A stretch of DNA of 9,693 bases from DYGX01 sp035325905 (GTDB taxonomy: Bacteria > Chloroflexota > Anaerolineae > Aggregatilineales > Aggregatilineaceae): NCBI GenBank assembly GCA_035325905.1, contig DAOKYY010000113.1, forward strand, positions 1-9,693, written 5' to 3'. A program made the translations under genes and the position numbers. Positions 1 to 7,094 of the stretch are shown piece after piece. Within the stretch, counting starts at the first letter, position 1. Each line of letters starts with the position of its first letter. The notes below the pieces were generated by a model, which searched no databases, was not told the origin of the DNA, and saw nothing but the letters and a program-made list of their open reading frames with translations.

Positions 1-54
1 GAGGGGTGAGGTTTCCCACGCCGGGCTGATACGCCAATGACTTTCGATAGTTCA

Positions 55-60
55 TATAAT
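55..60 (+). promoter_or_regulatory. -10 promoter element of the WD40 protein gene
   Basis: A perfect sigma70-type -10 hexamer, TATAAT, lies 39 nt before the GTG start of the WD40 gene. No convincing -35 hexamer sits 16-18 nt upstream (the sequence there is CGCCAA-like), so the promoter may rely on an activator or on the strong -10. Transcription would start near 67, giving a leader of about 33 nt that contains the Shine-Dalgarno AAGGAG at 86-91. Confidence 0.55.
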
Positions 61-99
61 CGCTAACGGCTGTCTGCTGTTGCACAAGGAGAAACCACT

Positions 100-1293
100 G
101 TGAAACGACGAGGACTTTTGCTCACCGCACTGGCGCTGATCGCGGCGCTGGCCGGGGCGGTGATGGTCAGCGCGCAAGGCGGCGAGGGGCAGCCGATTGG
201 CCCGGCTAACGCCGGACAGCTGGCCGAGCTGGCCGTGCTCGACACCCAGTCACAGGAAGCATACGACACGGCGCTGTCGGCGGACGGGCGCTGGCTGGCG
301 GTCGCGAACTCGAACGGCGTGTGGCTCTACAACGCCGCCGATCTGACTGCCCAGCCGCGCGAGCTGGACGCCGACGCGACGCTGGTGACGAGCCTGGCGT
401 TCAGCCCCGACGGCGCGCTACTGGCGACCGGCAGCGCCGATGGCGGCGTCCGCCTGACCGACACGGCCAGCGGCGAGCGCCGCGCGCTGATCAACGCGCA
501 CAACGCGATCGTGACCGATGTTGCGTTCAGCCCGGACGGCGCGCTGGTGGCGAGCGCGAGCGTGGATGGCACGGTGCGGCTATGGGCCGCCGCCGACGGC
601 CAGGGCCTCGCGCAGCTGGCCGGGCCGGCCAATGTCGTCAGCCGCGTGCTCTTCAGCCCGGATAGCACGCTGCTGGTCGCGACCGGCTCCAACGGGACCG
701 TGCGGGTCTGGAACGTGCCGGTCAGCCCGGAAACCGTCGCGCAGCCCGCGCAGCCGACGCCGACTCCGCCGCCGGTTATCGAGCCGACCCCCGCGCCCGC
801 CGGTTTCCCGACCCCGGTTCAGGCCCAGGTCCAGGGCGCCGAGCAGGTCTTTGAGCACGGGCGCATGTTCTGGATTCGCCACCTGCGGCAGGTATGGGTG
901 ATGGCCGCTGGTGCGGACGAGAACAGCGGCGACTGGTTCTGCTTCAACGACGCGTTCCAGGAAGGCGATCCGGAGACCGATCCGAGCCTGGTCCCGCCGG
1001 AAGGGTTGTACCAGCCCAAGCGCGGCTTCGGCCTGATCTGGCGCGAGAAAGAGGGCGTGCGTGACCGTCTCGGCTGGGCGCTGACGCCGGAGTTCGAGCT
1101 GCTCAGCGACTACACTTACATCGCGGGCGGCCAGATGCAGGACGGCCAGTATGTGCCCGGCCCCGGCGAGCACCGCCTGACGACGCTCTATGGCGACGTG
1201 ATCTCGTTCTACGAGGCCGAAGTGCGCGGCGACTGCCTGGGTGGGACGTGGCGTCTGTCGCCCAACCCAAACCCCCCGCTGCAAGCGCAGTAG
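100..1293 (+). CDS. Secreted WD40-repeat protein with C-terminal RLGWA-type domain
   Basis: This is a 397-residue exported protein. The GTG start is supported by AAGGAG at 86-91 with 8-nt spacing. Residues 1-26 form a signal peptide: KRR, a hydrophobic stretch, then a likely cleavage near VSA-QG. Four WD40 blades follow at about 41-81, 82-125, 126-167 and 168-207, shown by repeated FSPDGALLATGS/VRLW-type motifs, the last ending in TVRVWN. A proline/threonine-rich linker (about 208-243, TPTPTPPP) leads to a C-terminal domain at about 247-380 containing FEHGRMFWI, PPEGLYQPKRGFG and RLGWA. To my knowledge similar tails occur in other Chloroflexota secreted proteins. Four blades are fewer than the usual seven, so the propeller must be small, dimeric or incomplete. 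WD40 domains normally form protein-binding platforms, and no catalytic motif is visible, so the partner and role are unknown. The gene has its own promoter and terminator and is convergent with the next gene. Confidence 0.93.
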   Translation: MKRRGLLLTALALIAALAGAVMVSAQGGEGQPIGPANAGQLAELAVLDTQSQEAYDTALSADGRWLAVANSNGVWLYNAADLTAQPRELDADATLVTSLAFSPDGALLATGSADGGVRLTDTASGERRALINAHNAIVTDVAFSPDGALVASASVDGTVRLWAAADGQGLAQLAGPANVVSRVLFSPDSTLLVATGSNGTVRVWNVPVSPETVAQPAQPTPTPPPVIEPTPAPAGFPTPVQAQVQGAEQVFEHGRMFWIRHLRQVWVMAAGADENSGDWFCFNDAFQEGDPETDPSLVPPEGLYQPKRGFGLIWREKEGVRDRLGWALTPEFELLSDYTYIAGGQMQDGQYVPGPGEHRLTTLYGDVISFYEAEVRGDCLGGTWRLSPNPNPPLQAQ

Positions 1294-1318
1294 GCACCGG
1301 CCAGCCGTAATCGGCAAG

Positions 1319-1360
1319 AGCGGCCTTGTGGAGACGTTCCACGGGGCCGCTTTTTGTTTC
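1319..1360 (+). terminator. Rho-independent terminator of the WD40 gene
   Basis: A long hairpin starts 25 nt after the stop codon. AGCGGCC (1319-1325) pairs with GGCCGCT (1345-1351), two U-G wobbles continue the stem, and GTGGA pairs with TCCAC around a 5-nt GACGT loop, about 14 bp in all. TTTTTGTTTC follows immediately. The T tract is on the plus strand only, so it serves the WD40 gene and not the convergent phosphatase gene. Confidence 0.9.
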
Positions 1361-1412
1361 TCTCACGGGGCTGGCGCGGGCTTTCTGACGATTCCGAAAA
1401 GCGCGCTGGGTC

Positions 1413-2204
1413 TCACCAGCCGGGGTGAGTGACTGGCTCCGAACGGCGGTGAAAGAGCGGGATCAGCCGCTCGGTGACGGCCGGGTGCCCGCCAAAGAAC
1501 GCCTCGTCGATCCGCGCGCGCAGATCGAGCGTCTGCCAGTCGATCAGCGCGCCGGAATGCAGCCGGATCTCGCCGCCCTGCTTCGCCATCAGCGCCGCGC
1601 CCGCCGCGATGTCCCACACATACGCGCCGTGCCCGACGGTCGCCAGGGCGGAGCCGCGCGCCGTGTAAGCGAAGTGCGTCGCCGTGCTGCCGAGGCCGAT
1701 CACGCGCGTGAAGGCCATTTCGAACCACGAGTGCGCGTCGCTGCGCGACAGCACGATCGAGTCGTCTTTCCAGCGCGGCTGCAACCGCCCCTTGACCGAG
1801 CGCCCGTTGCAGATCACGTCGTCGCCGTCGGTGTAGGTCCAGTCGTCGTAGAGCGGGATGTAGACCATGCCGAAGGTCGGCACGCGATCTTCGAGCAGCG
1901 CGATTGTGATGCTCCACGTCGGCAGCCCCTCGACGAAGACGCGTGTCCCGTCGATTGGGTCAACCGTCCAGATGAAGCGGTGATCGAGCGTCTCGCCGCC
2001 GTATTCCTCGCCCAGGATGCCGTGGCGCGGGTAAGCGTCGCGGATGTAGCCGGTCAATAGCCGCTCGATGGCGCGGTCAGCCTCCGTCACCGGGTCGGCG
2101 ATGCCCTTCCATTCCGGCGTGACATCGCCAAAGTAGCGCAGCGCGAGCTGCCCGGCCTCGGCCATCCAGCCGCGTATCTGGTCGATGTTGAGATCAAGGG
2201 CCAT
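1413..2204 (-). CDS. Inositol monophosphatase-family phosphatase (HisN/IMPase-like)
   Basis: This 263-residue protein has the length and the metal-site motifs of the Mg-dependent IMPase superfamily. GEE (E66, E67), DPIDGT (D82, D85, with G86-T87) and WDIAAG (D198) are the expected metal ligands and phosphate-binding segment. An early TEAD motif (T40-D43) is also typical. The family hydrolyses small phosphomonoesters such as inositol-1-phosphate, histidinol phosphate or PAP. DPIDGTRVF, with Arg after the Thr, resembles the histidinol-phosphatase (HisN) branch, but the substrate cannot be fixed from sequence alone. No signal peptide is present, so it should be cytoplasmic. The ATG start lies 26 nt after the stop of the FecR/SH3b gene and has only a weak SD-like AGGA about 9 nt upstream, suggesting cotranscription from the promoter at 3327-3355. 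No clear terminator follows on the minus strand. Confidence 0.92.
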   Translation of the reverse strand: MALDLNIDQIRGWMAEAGQLALRYFGDVTPEWKGIADPVTEADRAIERLLTGYIRDAYPRHGILGEEYGGETLDHRFIWTVDPIDGTRVFVEGLPTWSITIALLEDRVPTFGMVYIPLYDDWTYTDGDDVICNGRSVKGRLQPRWKDDSIVLSRSDAHSWFEMAFTRVIGLGSTATHFAYTARGSALATVGHGAYVWDIAAGAALMAKQGGEIRLHSGALIDWQTLDLRARIDEAFFGGHPAVTERLIPLFHRRSEPVTHPGW

Positions 2205-2230
2205 GCGAGATTGTCCTGTCCTGCTGCGCG

Positions 2231-3262
2231 CTAACCGCCGGGCGTCGCGGTCGGCGTCTCGGCGGGCGCGGCGGCGTCCTCAGCCGCGTCCTCAGTCGCG
2301 GCGTCGCTCTCGCCGTCACCGCCGCCGATTCCCGGCCCGCCGAAGATCTGCGCGTCGAGCGGGGCGCGCACCAGGTCGGCGCACTGCGCCTCGTCGAGCG
2401 CCGCGATTGGGCCGTAGACCCAGCCGTAGCTGTGCGCTTCGGGGTCATCTTCAGGCGTGCGGTAGTAGATTTGGAGCCACAGCCGCCCGTCGGTCGCGGC
2501 GCGCACCCAGAAGCGCTGGCCCTCGATCAGCCCGCCCAGGCGGCGGCTGCTTTCGCTCGGCGCGAGGCGCACGTTGACATTCGCCCGCGCCTCGCCGGTG
2601 CAGACCCCGCTCAGCGCCACCTCGACGCCGTCCAGGCTGAGCCGTTGCGCCTCGGCGGGCGCGTCGCCGGGCCGGGTCGTTACGAACTCGTTGGCGGCCA
2701 CGCGCAGCGGTGCGCCATCCGCCCGCGTGATCTCGGCGCTGCCCTCGGTGACGATCAGCGTGGTCTGCCCCTCCTCGCCCACGCGCAGCTCGAAGCGCCC
2801 CTGCGCCAGCGCCGCCTCGAAGGCCGGGGTGCGCACGCGCCACGCGCTCGCGCCGCCCGCCGCGCCGAGATCGCCGATCCCCATGCGGAGCTGACCGGCG
2901 GACAGTTCCAGCGCCACGTCGAAGCCGCGCTCGCGCTCACCGGCGAAACGCTCCAGCGCGAGTTGCGTGCCCGGCCCGGCGACCGACTCGGTTCCATCGG
3001 GCAGCCAGGTGATCAGCGCGACGCCGGTGCCGTCGGTGCGCAGGCGCTCGCCCGGCTGGATCGTGGTCGGCATCCCGATCCGGCCTTCCGCTTCGCCCGC
3101 TTGCGTCAGGTAGATTTCCGGTCGAATGATATTGATTGTCCCGCGATTGACGCCGGGATCCTGAGCCTGGGCGCGCGGCGCGGTGGCCCCGTCCAGCGCG
3201 ATCAGCGACGCGCTCAACGACACAAGCAGCGCCAGCGCCGCGCCCGGAAATGATCGGTTCAT
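2231..3262 (-). CDS. Secreted FecR-domain protein with SH3b domain and acidic tail
   Basis: The 343-residue product begins with a signal peptide (hydrophobic 8-23, probable cleavage near residues 31-34, AQA-Q). Residues about 66-200 form a FecR-like beta domain: PGERLRTDGTGVALITWLPDG, then ELSAGQLRM, a WRVRTP segment and LIVTEGSAEITRADG. Such domains occur in anti-sigma regulators and in cell-surface proteins. Residues about 220-290 look like a bacterial SH3 domain (NVNVRLAPS, GQRFWV, WLQIYY, GWVYGPI), flanked by C221 and C294, which could form a disulfide. The tail from about 309 is Gly-, then Asp/Glu/Ala-rich and ends TPTATPGG. There is no sigma factor next to it, so a surface or envelope scaffold is more likely than a FecIR-type regulator. 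AGGAAG lies 9 nt before the ATG. It has its own promoter and is followed closely by the phosphatase gene. Confidence 0.9.
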   Translation of the reverse strand: MNRSFPGAALALLVSLSASLIALDGATAPRAQAQDPGVNRGTINIIRPEIYLTQAGEAEGRIGMPTTIQPGERLRTDGTGVALITWLPDGTESVAGPGTQLALERFAGERERGFDVALELSAGQLRMGIGDLGAAGGASAWRVRTPAFEAALAQGRFELRVGEEGQTTLIVTEGSAEITRADGAPLRVAANEFVTTRPGDAPAEAQRLSLDGVEVALSGVCTGEARANVNVRLAPSESSRRLGGLIEGQRFWVRAATDGRLWLQIYYRTPEDDPEAHSYGWVYGPIAALDEAQCADLVRAPLDAQIFGGPGIGGGDGESDAATEDAAEDAAAPAETPTATPGG

Positions 3263-3326
3263 GATGCGTTCTTCCTCACTCTACGAGTTGGCTGGCGGCA
3301 GCGCCCGGCGCCACGCCACCGGGCGG

Positions 3327-3355
3327 ATTGTAGTCCGATCTGCCCCGGTGTTCAA
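3327..3355 (-). promoter_or_regulatory. Sigma70-type promoter of the FecR/SH3b-phosphatase unit
   Basis: Read on the minus strand, TTGAAC (3350-3355) and TACAAT (3327-3332) are separated by exactly 17 nt. This is a near-consensus pair. The -35 element overlaps the stop codon of the aminotransferase gene (3352-3354). Transcription should start near 3320, leaving a leader of about 58 nt that begins inside a 7-bp GC hairpin (CGCCCGG 3302-3308 with CCGGGCG 3319-3325). The hairpin has no T tract, so it is not an intrinsic terminator. Confidence 0.7.
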
Positions 3356-4689
3356 TCCCCGGCTCGCGCCCACGCTTCTGGCGCGGCTTCCAGCGCCTGC
3401 AACCCGGCGTGAAAGCGGGCCAGCGCGCCTTCGGCCACGTCCGGCGGCAGCGCGTAGGAGAAGCGCACCCAGCCGTTGCCCTCGGCGGAGAAGGCCGCGC
3501 CCGGCACCACGGCGACGCCGTGCTCCTCAGCGAGGTATTCGCCCAGTTGGAAGCTGTCGGCCATGCCCGCCACCTGCATCCAGGGCGCGACATGCACGAA
3601 GGCGTAATAGCCGTCGCCCATGATGACGCGGTAGCCGCGCTCGGTCAGAAAGCGGCGCACCACGCGGCGGCTGGCGTTGGTCGGGCCGATGATCGGCTCG
3701 GCGGCGGCGCGCAGGTCGCGCTCGTAAGCCGCGATTGCGACCGCCTGCCCGTGAAACGACGGGATCACGGCGTGCGAGGCGCGGCTGTTCATGAACGCGA
3801 TAACGTCTTCGCTCGCCAGCAGGTGCGCGTTGCGCACGTTCGACGCGCCGAGCGACTTAGTCAGCCCGTCGAGGATCATGATCCGCTCGCGCTCGGCGGG
3901 CGTGAACGCCGCCAGAAAGGCGTTGAGGTCCATCGGCGCGCCCTCGGTCACGTAGTGGTACATCCAGTCATAGAGCACATAGCCGGCGCCCAGCGCCAGC
4001 GCGCGCTTGCCGAGCGCGATCTGCTGCTCCGGTGAAAGCGTGCGCCCCGTCGGGTTGTCCGGCGAGGTGATCACCACGCCCGCGATGCGGCGCTCGCCCT
4101 GCCGCTCGCAGAAGCGCGCCGACTCCGCCAGGCCGTCCCCGGTCATCTGCCACGCCTCGGCCTCGTCGCCCGGCGCGAGCAGAACATTCGCGCCCAGCGC
4201 GTATGGCCCCCAGTTGTAGCTGATCCACGGCACGCGCGAGACCAGCACTACGTCCCCGACGCGGCCGGTCCCCAGATAGATCATGGCCTCGTAGGCTTTT
4301 TGCAGCGCGTCGCGCCCGCCAACCGTCGCCAGGACGTTGGCCGGACCCCAGCCGAGGGCCGGGTCGAGCGCCCAGTAGTGCTCGACGACCGCGCGGCGAA
4401 ATGAGTCCGTGCCGAACGGCGAGTCGTAGCCGGTGCCGTGCGCCTTGACCAGCGCGTGGGCGCGGTCCAGGATGTCGTGCGGGACGCCCGGCAGCGACTC
4501 GCCGCCGTCGCCCTGCGAGGCGTTGAAGGTTACGGCGCCGTCGCCCATCCGCGCCCGGTAGCGGTCCAGCGAGCGTTTGATCAGGAACATGCGCGAGGGG
4601 GGGATTCCGGCCAGCGCGCCGGGATAGTCGCTCACCGGAACGAGATTCTGGTCAGGGACGACGAAGCGGGGGGTGTCGGATGCGCTCAT
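3352..4689 (-). CDS. Pyridoxal-phosphate aminotransferase, class I/II (fold type I)
   Basis: This 445-residue enzyme has the ordered hallmarks of a fold-type-I aminotransferase. They are Y88-x4-G (YDSPFG), the cofactor loop GGRDALQ (124-130), PDNPTG (210-215, N212 contacting the pyridine ring oxygen), YDWMY (D241 and Y244), the Schiff-base lysine K278 in DGLTKS, R286 near the phosphate, and R409 in WVRFSYA, expected to hold the substrate carboxylate. It transfers an amino group between an amino acid and a 2-oxoacid in the cytoplasm. The substrate is not evident, and the sequence does not look like HisC. It is somewhat longer than typical 390-410-residue members, mainly through an N-terminal extension before residue 30. 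CTCCTT on the plus strand (4696-4701) gives AAGGAG 6 nt before the ATG. It may form its own unit, since a terminator precedes it and a promoter follows it. Confidence 0.95.
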   Translation of the reverse strand: MSASDTPRFVVPDQNLVPVSDYPGALAGIPPSRMFLIKRSLDRYRARMGDGAVTFNASQGDGGESLPGVPHDILDRAHALVKAHGTGYDSPFGTDSFRRAVVEHYWALDPALGWGPANVLATVGGRDALQKAYEAMIYLGTGRVGDVVLVSRVPWISYNWGPYALGANVLLAPGDEAEAWQMTGDGLAESARFCERQGERRIAGVVITSPDNPTGRTLSPEQQIALGKRALALGAGYVLYDWMYHYVTEGAPMDLNAFLAAFTPAERERIMILDGLTKSLGASNVRNAHLLASEDVIAFMNSRASHAVIPSFHGQAVAIAAYERDLRAAAEPIIGPTNASRRVVRRFLTERGYRVIMGDGYYAFVHVAPWMQVAGMADSFQLGEYLAEEHGVAVVPGAAFSAEGNGWVRFSYALPPDVAEGALARFHAGLQALEAAPEAWARAGD

Positions 4690-4738
4690 GGGTGTCTCCT
4701 TCGCCGGGTCTGAGTGCGATCATCTGCGCCACGCGCTT

Positions 4739-4766
4739 AACATAAAAGGCGCGGCGCGCGGGCCAA
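4739..4766 (-). promoter_or_regulatory. Possible promoter of the aminotransferase gene
   Basis: On the minus strand TTGGCC (4761-4766) and TATGTT (4739-4744) lie 16 nt apart, each matching consensus at 4 of 6 positions. They overlap the terminator-like hairpin of the upstream gene, which makes dual use possible but also weakens the call. The leader to the ATG at 4689 would be about 43 nt. Confidence 0.3.
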
Positions 4767-4793
4767 TCCTAACGGATCGGGCGCGCGGCGCGC
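4744..4793 (-). terminator. Terminator-like GC hairpin after the PAP2 gene
   Basis: On the minus strand two GC-rich arms, one at 4781-4793 and one at about 4748-4760, can pair with small internal bulges around a core GATCC-GTTA-GGATT. TTTTATGTT follows directly. It begins 36 nt after the PAP2 stop codon. The stem is very stable but imperfect, and the T tract is only four long. Alternative foldings exist because both arms are GCGC-like. Confidence 0.5.
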
Positions 4794-4828
4794 ATGGTCA
4801 GACCGTCCAAAGATCGGGGCAGCGGGGA

Positions 4829-5578
4829 TCAGGTCAGGCGGGCGCGCAGGCGGCGCACGCGCCGCCCCAGCGGGCCGAGCGGCATAGGATAGAGCTGGCC
4901 GGCGTCGCCCAGGCGCTGCGTGACGCGCTCGCCGAGCCATAGCCCGGCGTAATACGCGGCGACCGCCATGACGTAGCCGGCGATCAGGTCGGGGAGGTTA
5001 TGGCGCTGGGTCAGCACGGTCGAGGCGGAGATCAGCGCGCCGAGCAGCACCCACAGCCCGAACACATAGGGCCGGGGCCGGAAGCGGATCACGAACGCCA
5101 TGTTGATCAGCGCGTAGAAGACATGCTGGCTGGGCGCGGCGTTGTGCGTGCTGGCCGCCGCGTCCACCTTGTACGTGTCGCGCAGAAACTCCGCGAAAAA
5201 ATCGTTGCCCGGCACCTGCTCCGGCGCGGGCTTGGTGACATAGGTCGGAAAGAGCATGTACAGCACATAGCTGACCAGCGCCGCGCTCGCCATCGCGAAG
5301 ATGAACTGGCGATAGAGCTTGATCGGCATCACGAAGGCGGCCCACAGCGGGACCAGCGCCGACAGGAAGAAGCCGGTGAAGTAGGGGATCAGCCAGTAGC
5401 CATTGGGCGTGATCTGATCGTCGTAGGGCAGCAGGAGCAGCTCCCAGCCGTCGGTTGGCTCGCGCAGCACGCTATTCAGGCCGTTGGTGACGAAGAACAA
5501 GCCTTGAATTGCCAGCAGCGCCAGGAACAGCGCCAGCCGGTTTTGCACAAGCCGCGTAAGCGCATGACGAAGGTTCAT
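4829..5578 (-). CDS. PAP2-family membrane phosphatase (PAP2_3 / IPC synthase-like)
   Basis: Starting at the ATG at 5578 the protein has 249 residues and about six hydrophobic segments. The phosphatase signature is visible as PSQH (active-site H152) and TQRHNLPD (H193 and D197), corresponding to domains C2 and C3 of the PAP2 superfamily. The classical C1 motif KX6RP is not intact; FPTYVTKPAPEQ stands in its place, as in the inositol-phosphorylceramide-synthase-like branch. Expected activity is dephosphorylation of a lipid phosphate, or phosphotransfer at the membrane; the substrate is unknown. A longer form from a TTG at 5617 would add MTERRGRKRTNDS. I prefer the ATG because it is the stronger start codon and leads straight into the first helix, but neither has a Shine-Dalgarno. 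It follows the TIR-TPR gene by 57 nt, has no obvious promoter of its own, and the C-terminus is Arg-rich. Confidence 0.88.
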   Translation of the reverse strand: MNLRHALTRLVQNRLALFLALLAIQGLFFVTNGLNSVLREPTDGWELLLLPYDDQITPNGYWLIPYFTGFFLSALVPLWAAFVMPIKLYRQFIFAMASAALVSYVLYMLFPTYVTKPAPEQVPGNDFFAEFLRDTYKVDAAASTHNAAPSQHVFYALINMAFVIRFRPRPYVFGLWVLLGALISASTVLTQRHNLPDLIAGYVMAVAAYYAGLWLGERVTQRLGDAGQLYPMPLGPLGRRVRRLRARLT

Positions 5579-5635
5579 AGAATCGTTTGTCCGTTTGCGC
5601 CCTCGGCGCTCAGTCAATGGCCGGTGTTTGCCAGC

Positions 5636-7015
5636 TTATTCCAGTAATTCGCGCACGGCGCGCAGCGCGTCCTCGCGACAGATCGTCAGGTACACGCTGG
5701 CGGAGTCCGCCGCGCGCCAGGCCGGTTCCAGCTCGACGGCGCGCTTGTAGTCCTGGCGGGCTTCGTCCGGCTTGCCGCGCCGCCAATAGGCCAGCGCCCG
5801 CAGCGCGTACCCGCCGTGAAAGTCAGGCCGCAGCCCAATGACGGTCGAGGCGTCGAGCGTGGCGCGGGAAAAGTCGCCCCGGCACCAGCTGATCTCGCTG
5901 CGCCCGGCGTAGGCCAGGTAATGCTCCGGGTCGAGCGCGATCACGCGGTCGTAGTCGGCCAGCGCCGCGTCGATCCGCCCCAGGTTGGCGTAGGCGTTGG
6001 CGCGGTTGCCAATCGCCTGCACGTAGTCGCCGTCGAGCGCCAGCGCGCGCTCGTAGTCCTCGATGGCGAGGTCGTGCTCGTCGCGCGCGGCGTAGCTCAG
6101 ACCCCGGCTGTTGTAGAACAGCGGGACGCGGTCGTTGATCTCGATCGCGCGGGTGTAGGAGTCGGTCGCCAGCCGGTAGCGCCCCAGCGCCATATAGGCC
6201 GCCGCGCGGTTGTAGTAGGCGTTGGCGTAGTCCGGCTTGAGGATCAGCGCCTCCTCGAAATCGGCCAGCGCCTGCGCCGGCTGCTTGAGCGCCAGGTAGG
6301 TCACGCCGCGATTGTTGTAGAGCAGGGGGATGCGGCCGTCAAGCGCCTGCGCCAGGTTGAAATCGGCCAGCGCCTCGTCGTAACGCCCCTGCTCGTAGAG
6401 CGCCATGCCCCGGTGAATCAGCGCCTCGGGGCGGTCTGGCGCGATACGGATCGACTCGGTGTAGGCGCGCATCGCCCCGGCCATGTCGCCATCGTGAAAC
6501 GCCGCGTTGCCGCGCTTCCAGGCCGCGGCGGCGGCGACCGGATCGCTGTCGGCCGGCGCGGCCAGCGACGAGTTGTCCGGGTCGGGCGCGGCGGCCGGGT
6601 TGGCGGCGGCGGTCACGGGCAGCGCCTCGATCAGCGCCGCCAGCGCCGTCGCGTAGTCCGCCCCGGCGAATACGACCCAGTTCGGGCCGTGCAGCCGGTA
6701 CGGGATCTGCTCCGGCTCCAGCCGCTCGACGATCAGCGGGATCAGCTTCTTGCCGAGCGCGTCGGCGTAATTCCACTCGGCGTGCACGTTCTGGGACGCG
6801 ACCGAGGCCGCGCTCACGACCACCAGGACCGCCCGGCAGGCGTTCAGCGCGCGCTGAATCTCGGCGTCCCAGATCGCGCCGGGTGGGATGTCGTAGCGGT
6901 CAAGCCACGGCTCGACGCCCGCCGCCGCGAGATCGTTATACAGCCGCCGCGCGAACGCCTCGTCGGCGCGCGCGTAGCTGATGAACGTCGTGGGAGAATC
7001 GCGCAGTTCCGCCAT
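5636..7015 (-). CDS. TIR domain protein with eight TPR repeats
   Basis: This 459-residue protein has two parts. Residues about 8-133 are a TIR domain: TTFISYARAD at the first strand, a BB-loop region WLDRYDIPPGAIW, then VLVVVSAAS and SQNVHAEWNYADALGKKLIPLIV. E80 in HAEW aligns by pattern with the catalytic glutamate of NAD-cleaving TIR domains; that is an inference. A low-complexity Ala/Pro/Asp linker (about 134-164) leads to eight consecutive 34-residue TPRs (about 165-436), with repeats such as NRGVTYLALK-ALADFEEALILKPDYA. TPRs usually bind peptides or mediate assembly. No signal peptide or membrane segment is seen, so it should be cytoplasmic. GAGG lies 4 nt before the ATG. The gene sits between a lipoprotein and a PAP2 phosphatase, without a recognisable defence partner. 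It could be an immune sensor, a signalling scaffold or a regulatory NADase. Confidence 0.93.
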   Translation of the reverse strand: MAELRDSPTTFISYARADEAFARRLYNDLAAAGVEPWLDRYDIPPGAIWDAEIQRALNACRAVLVVVSAASVASQNVHAEWNYADALGKKLIPLIVERLEPEQIPYRLHGPNWVVFAGADYATALAALIEALPVTAAANPAAAPDPDNSSLAAPADSDPVAAAAAWKRGNAAFHDGDMAGAMRAYTESIRIAPDRPEALIHRGMALYEQGRYDEALADFNLAQALDGRIPLLYNNRGVTYLALKQPAQALADFEEALILKPDYANAYYNRAAAYMALGRYRLATDSYTRAIEINDRVPLFYNSRGLSYAARDEHDLAIEDYERALALDGDYVQAIGNRANAYANLGRIDAALADYDRVIALDPEHYLAYAGRSEISWCRGDFSRATLDASTVIGLRPDFHGGYALRALAYWRRGKPDEARQDYKRAVELEPAWRAADSASVYLTICREDALRAVRELLE

Positions 7016-7062
7016 CCAGCCTCGTCCGCGTGCGGCGCGGACCCGTCTGCCCCTTCACCACC

Positions 7063-7068
7063 AGTATA
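7063..7068 (-). promoter_or_regulatory. Possible -10 element for the TIR-TPR gene
   Basis: On the minus strand TATACT lies 47 nt before the TIR-TPR start codon, in the 79-nt gap after the lipoprotein gene. The adjoining GTATATACT is the only AT-rich patch there. No good -35 hexamer is found at the expected distance, so the gene may instead be cotranscribed with the lipoprotein gene. Confidence 0.35.
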
Positions 7069-7094
7069 TACGCAAAACACCTGCGATCGGTGCG

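Noticed and set aside
1413..4689. A histidine-biosynthesis mini-cluster (HisC-like aminotransferase with HisN-like phosphatase)
   Set aside because: The aminotransferase has general class I/II motifs and a length of 445 residues, unlike HisC. The gene between them is a secreted FecR/SH3b protein, and no other his gene is present.
5612..5617. TTGACT on the minus strand upstream of the PAP2 gene as a -35 element
   Set aside because: No acceptable -10 hexamer is found 16-19 nt downstream. The TTG in it is also the alternative start codon of the PAP2 gene.
5636..7015. A Thoeris or other complete anti-phage system
   Set aside because: Only the TIR protein is present. No SLOG/SIR2-type NADase, nuclease or other known partner is adjacent, and there are no phage or mobile genes nearby.
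7074..7092. Short hairpin plus TTTT after the lipoprotein stop as a terminator
   Set aside because: The stem is only CACC/GGTG with a 7-nt loop, too weak to call. If it worked it would separate the lipoprotein gene from the TIR-TPR gene.
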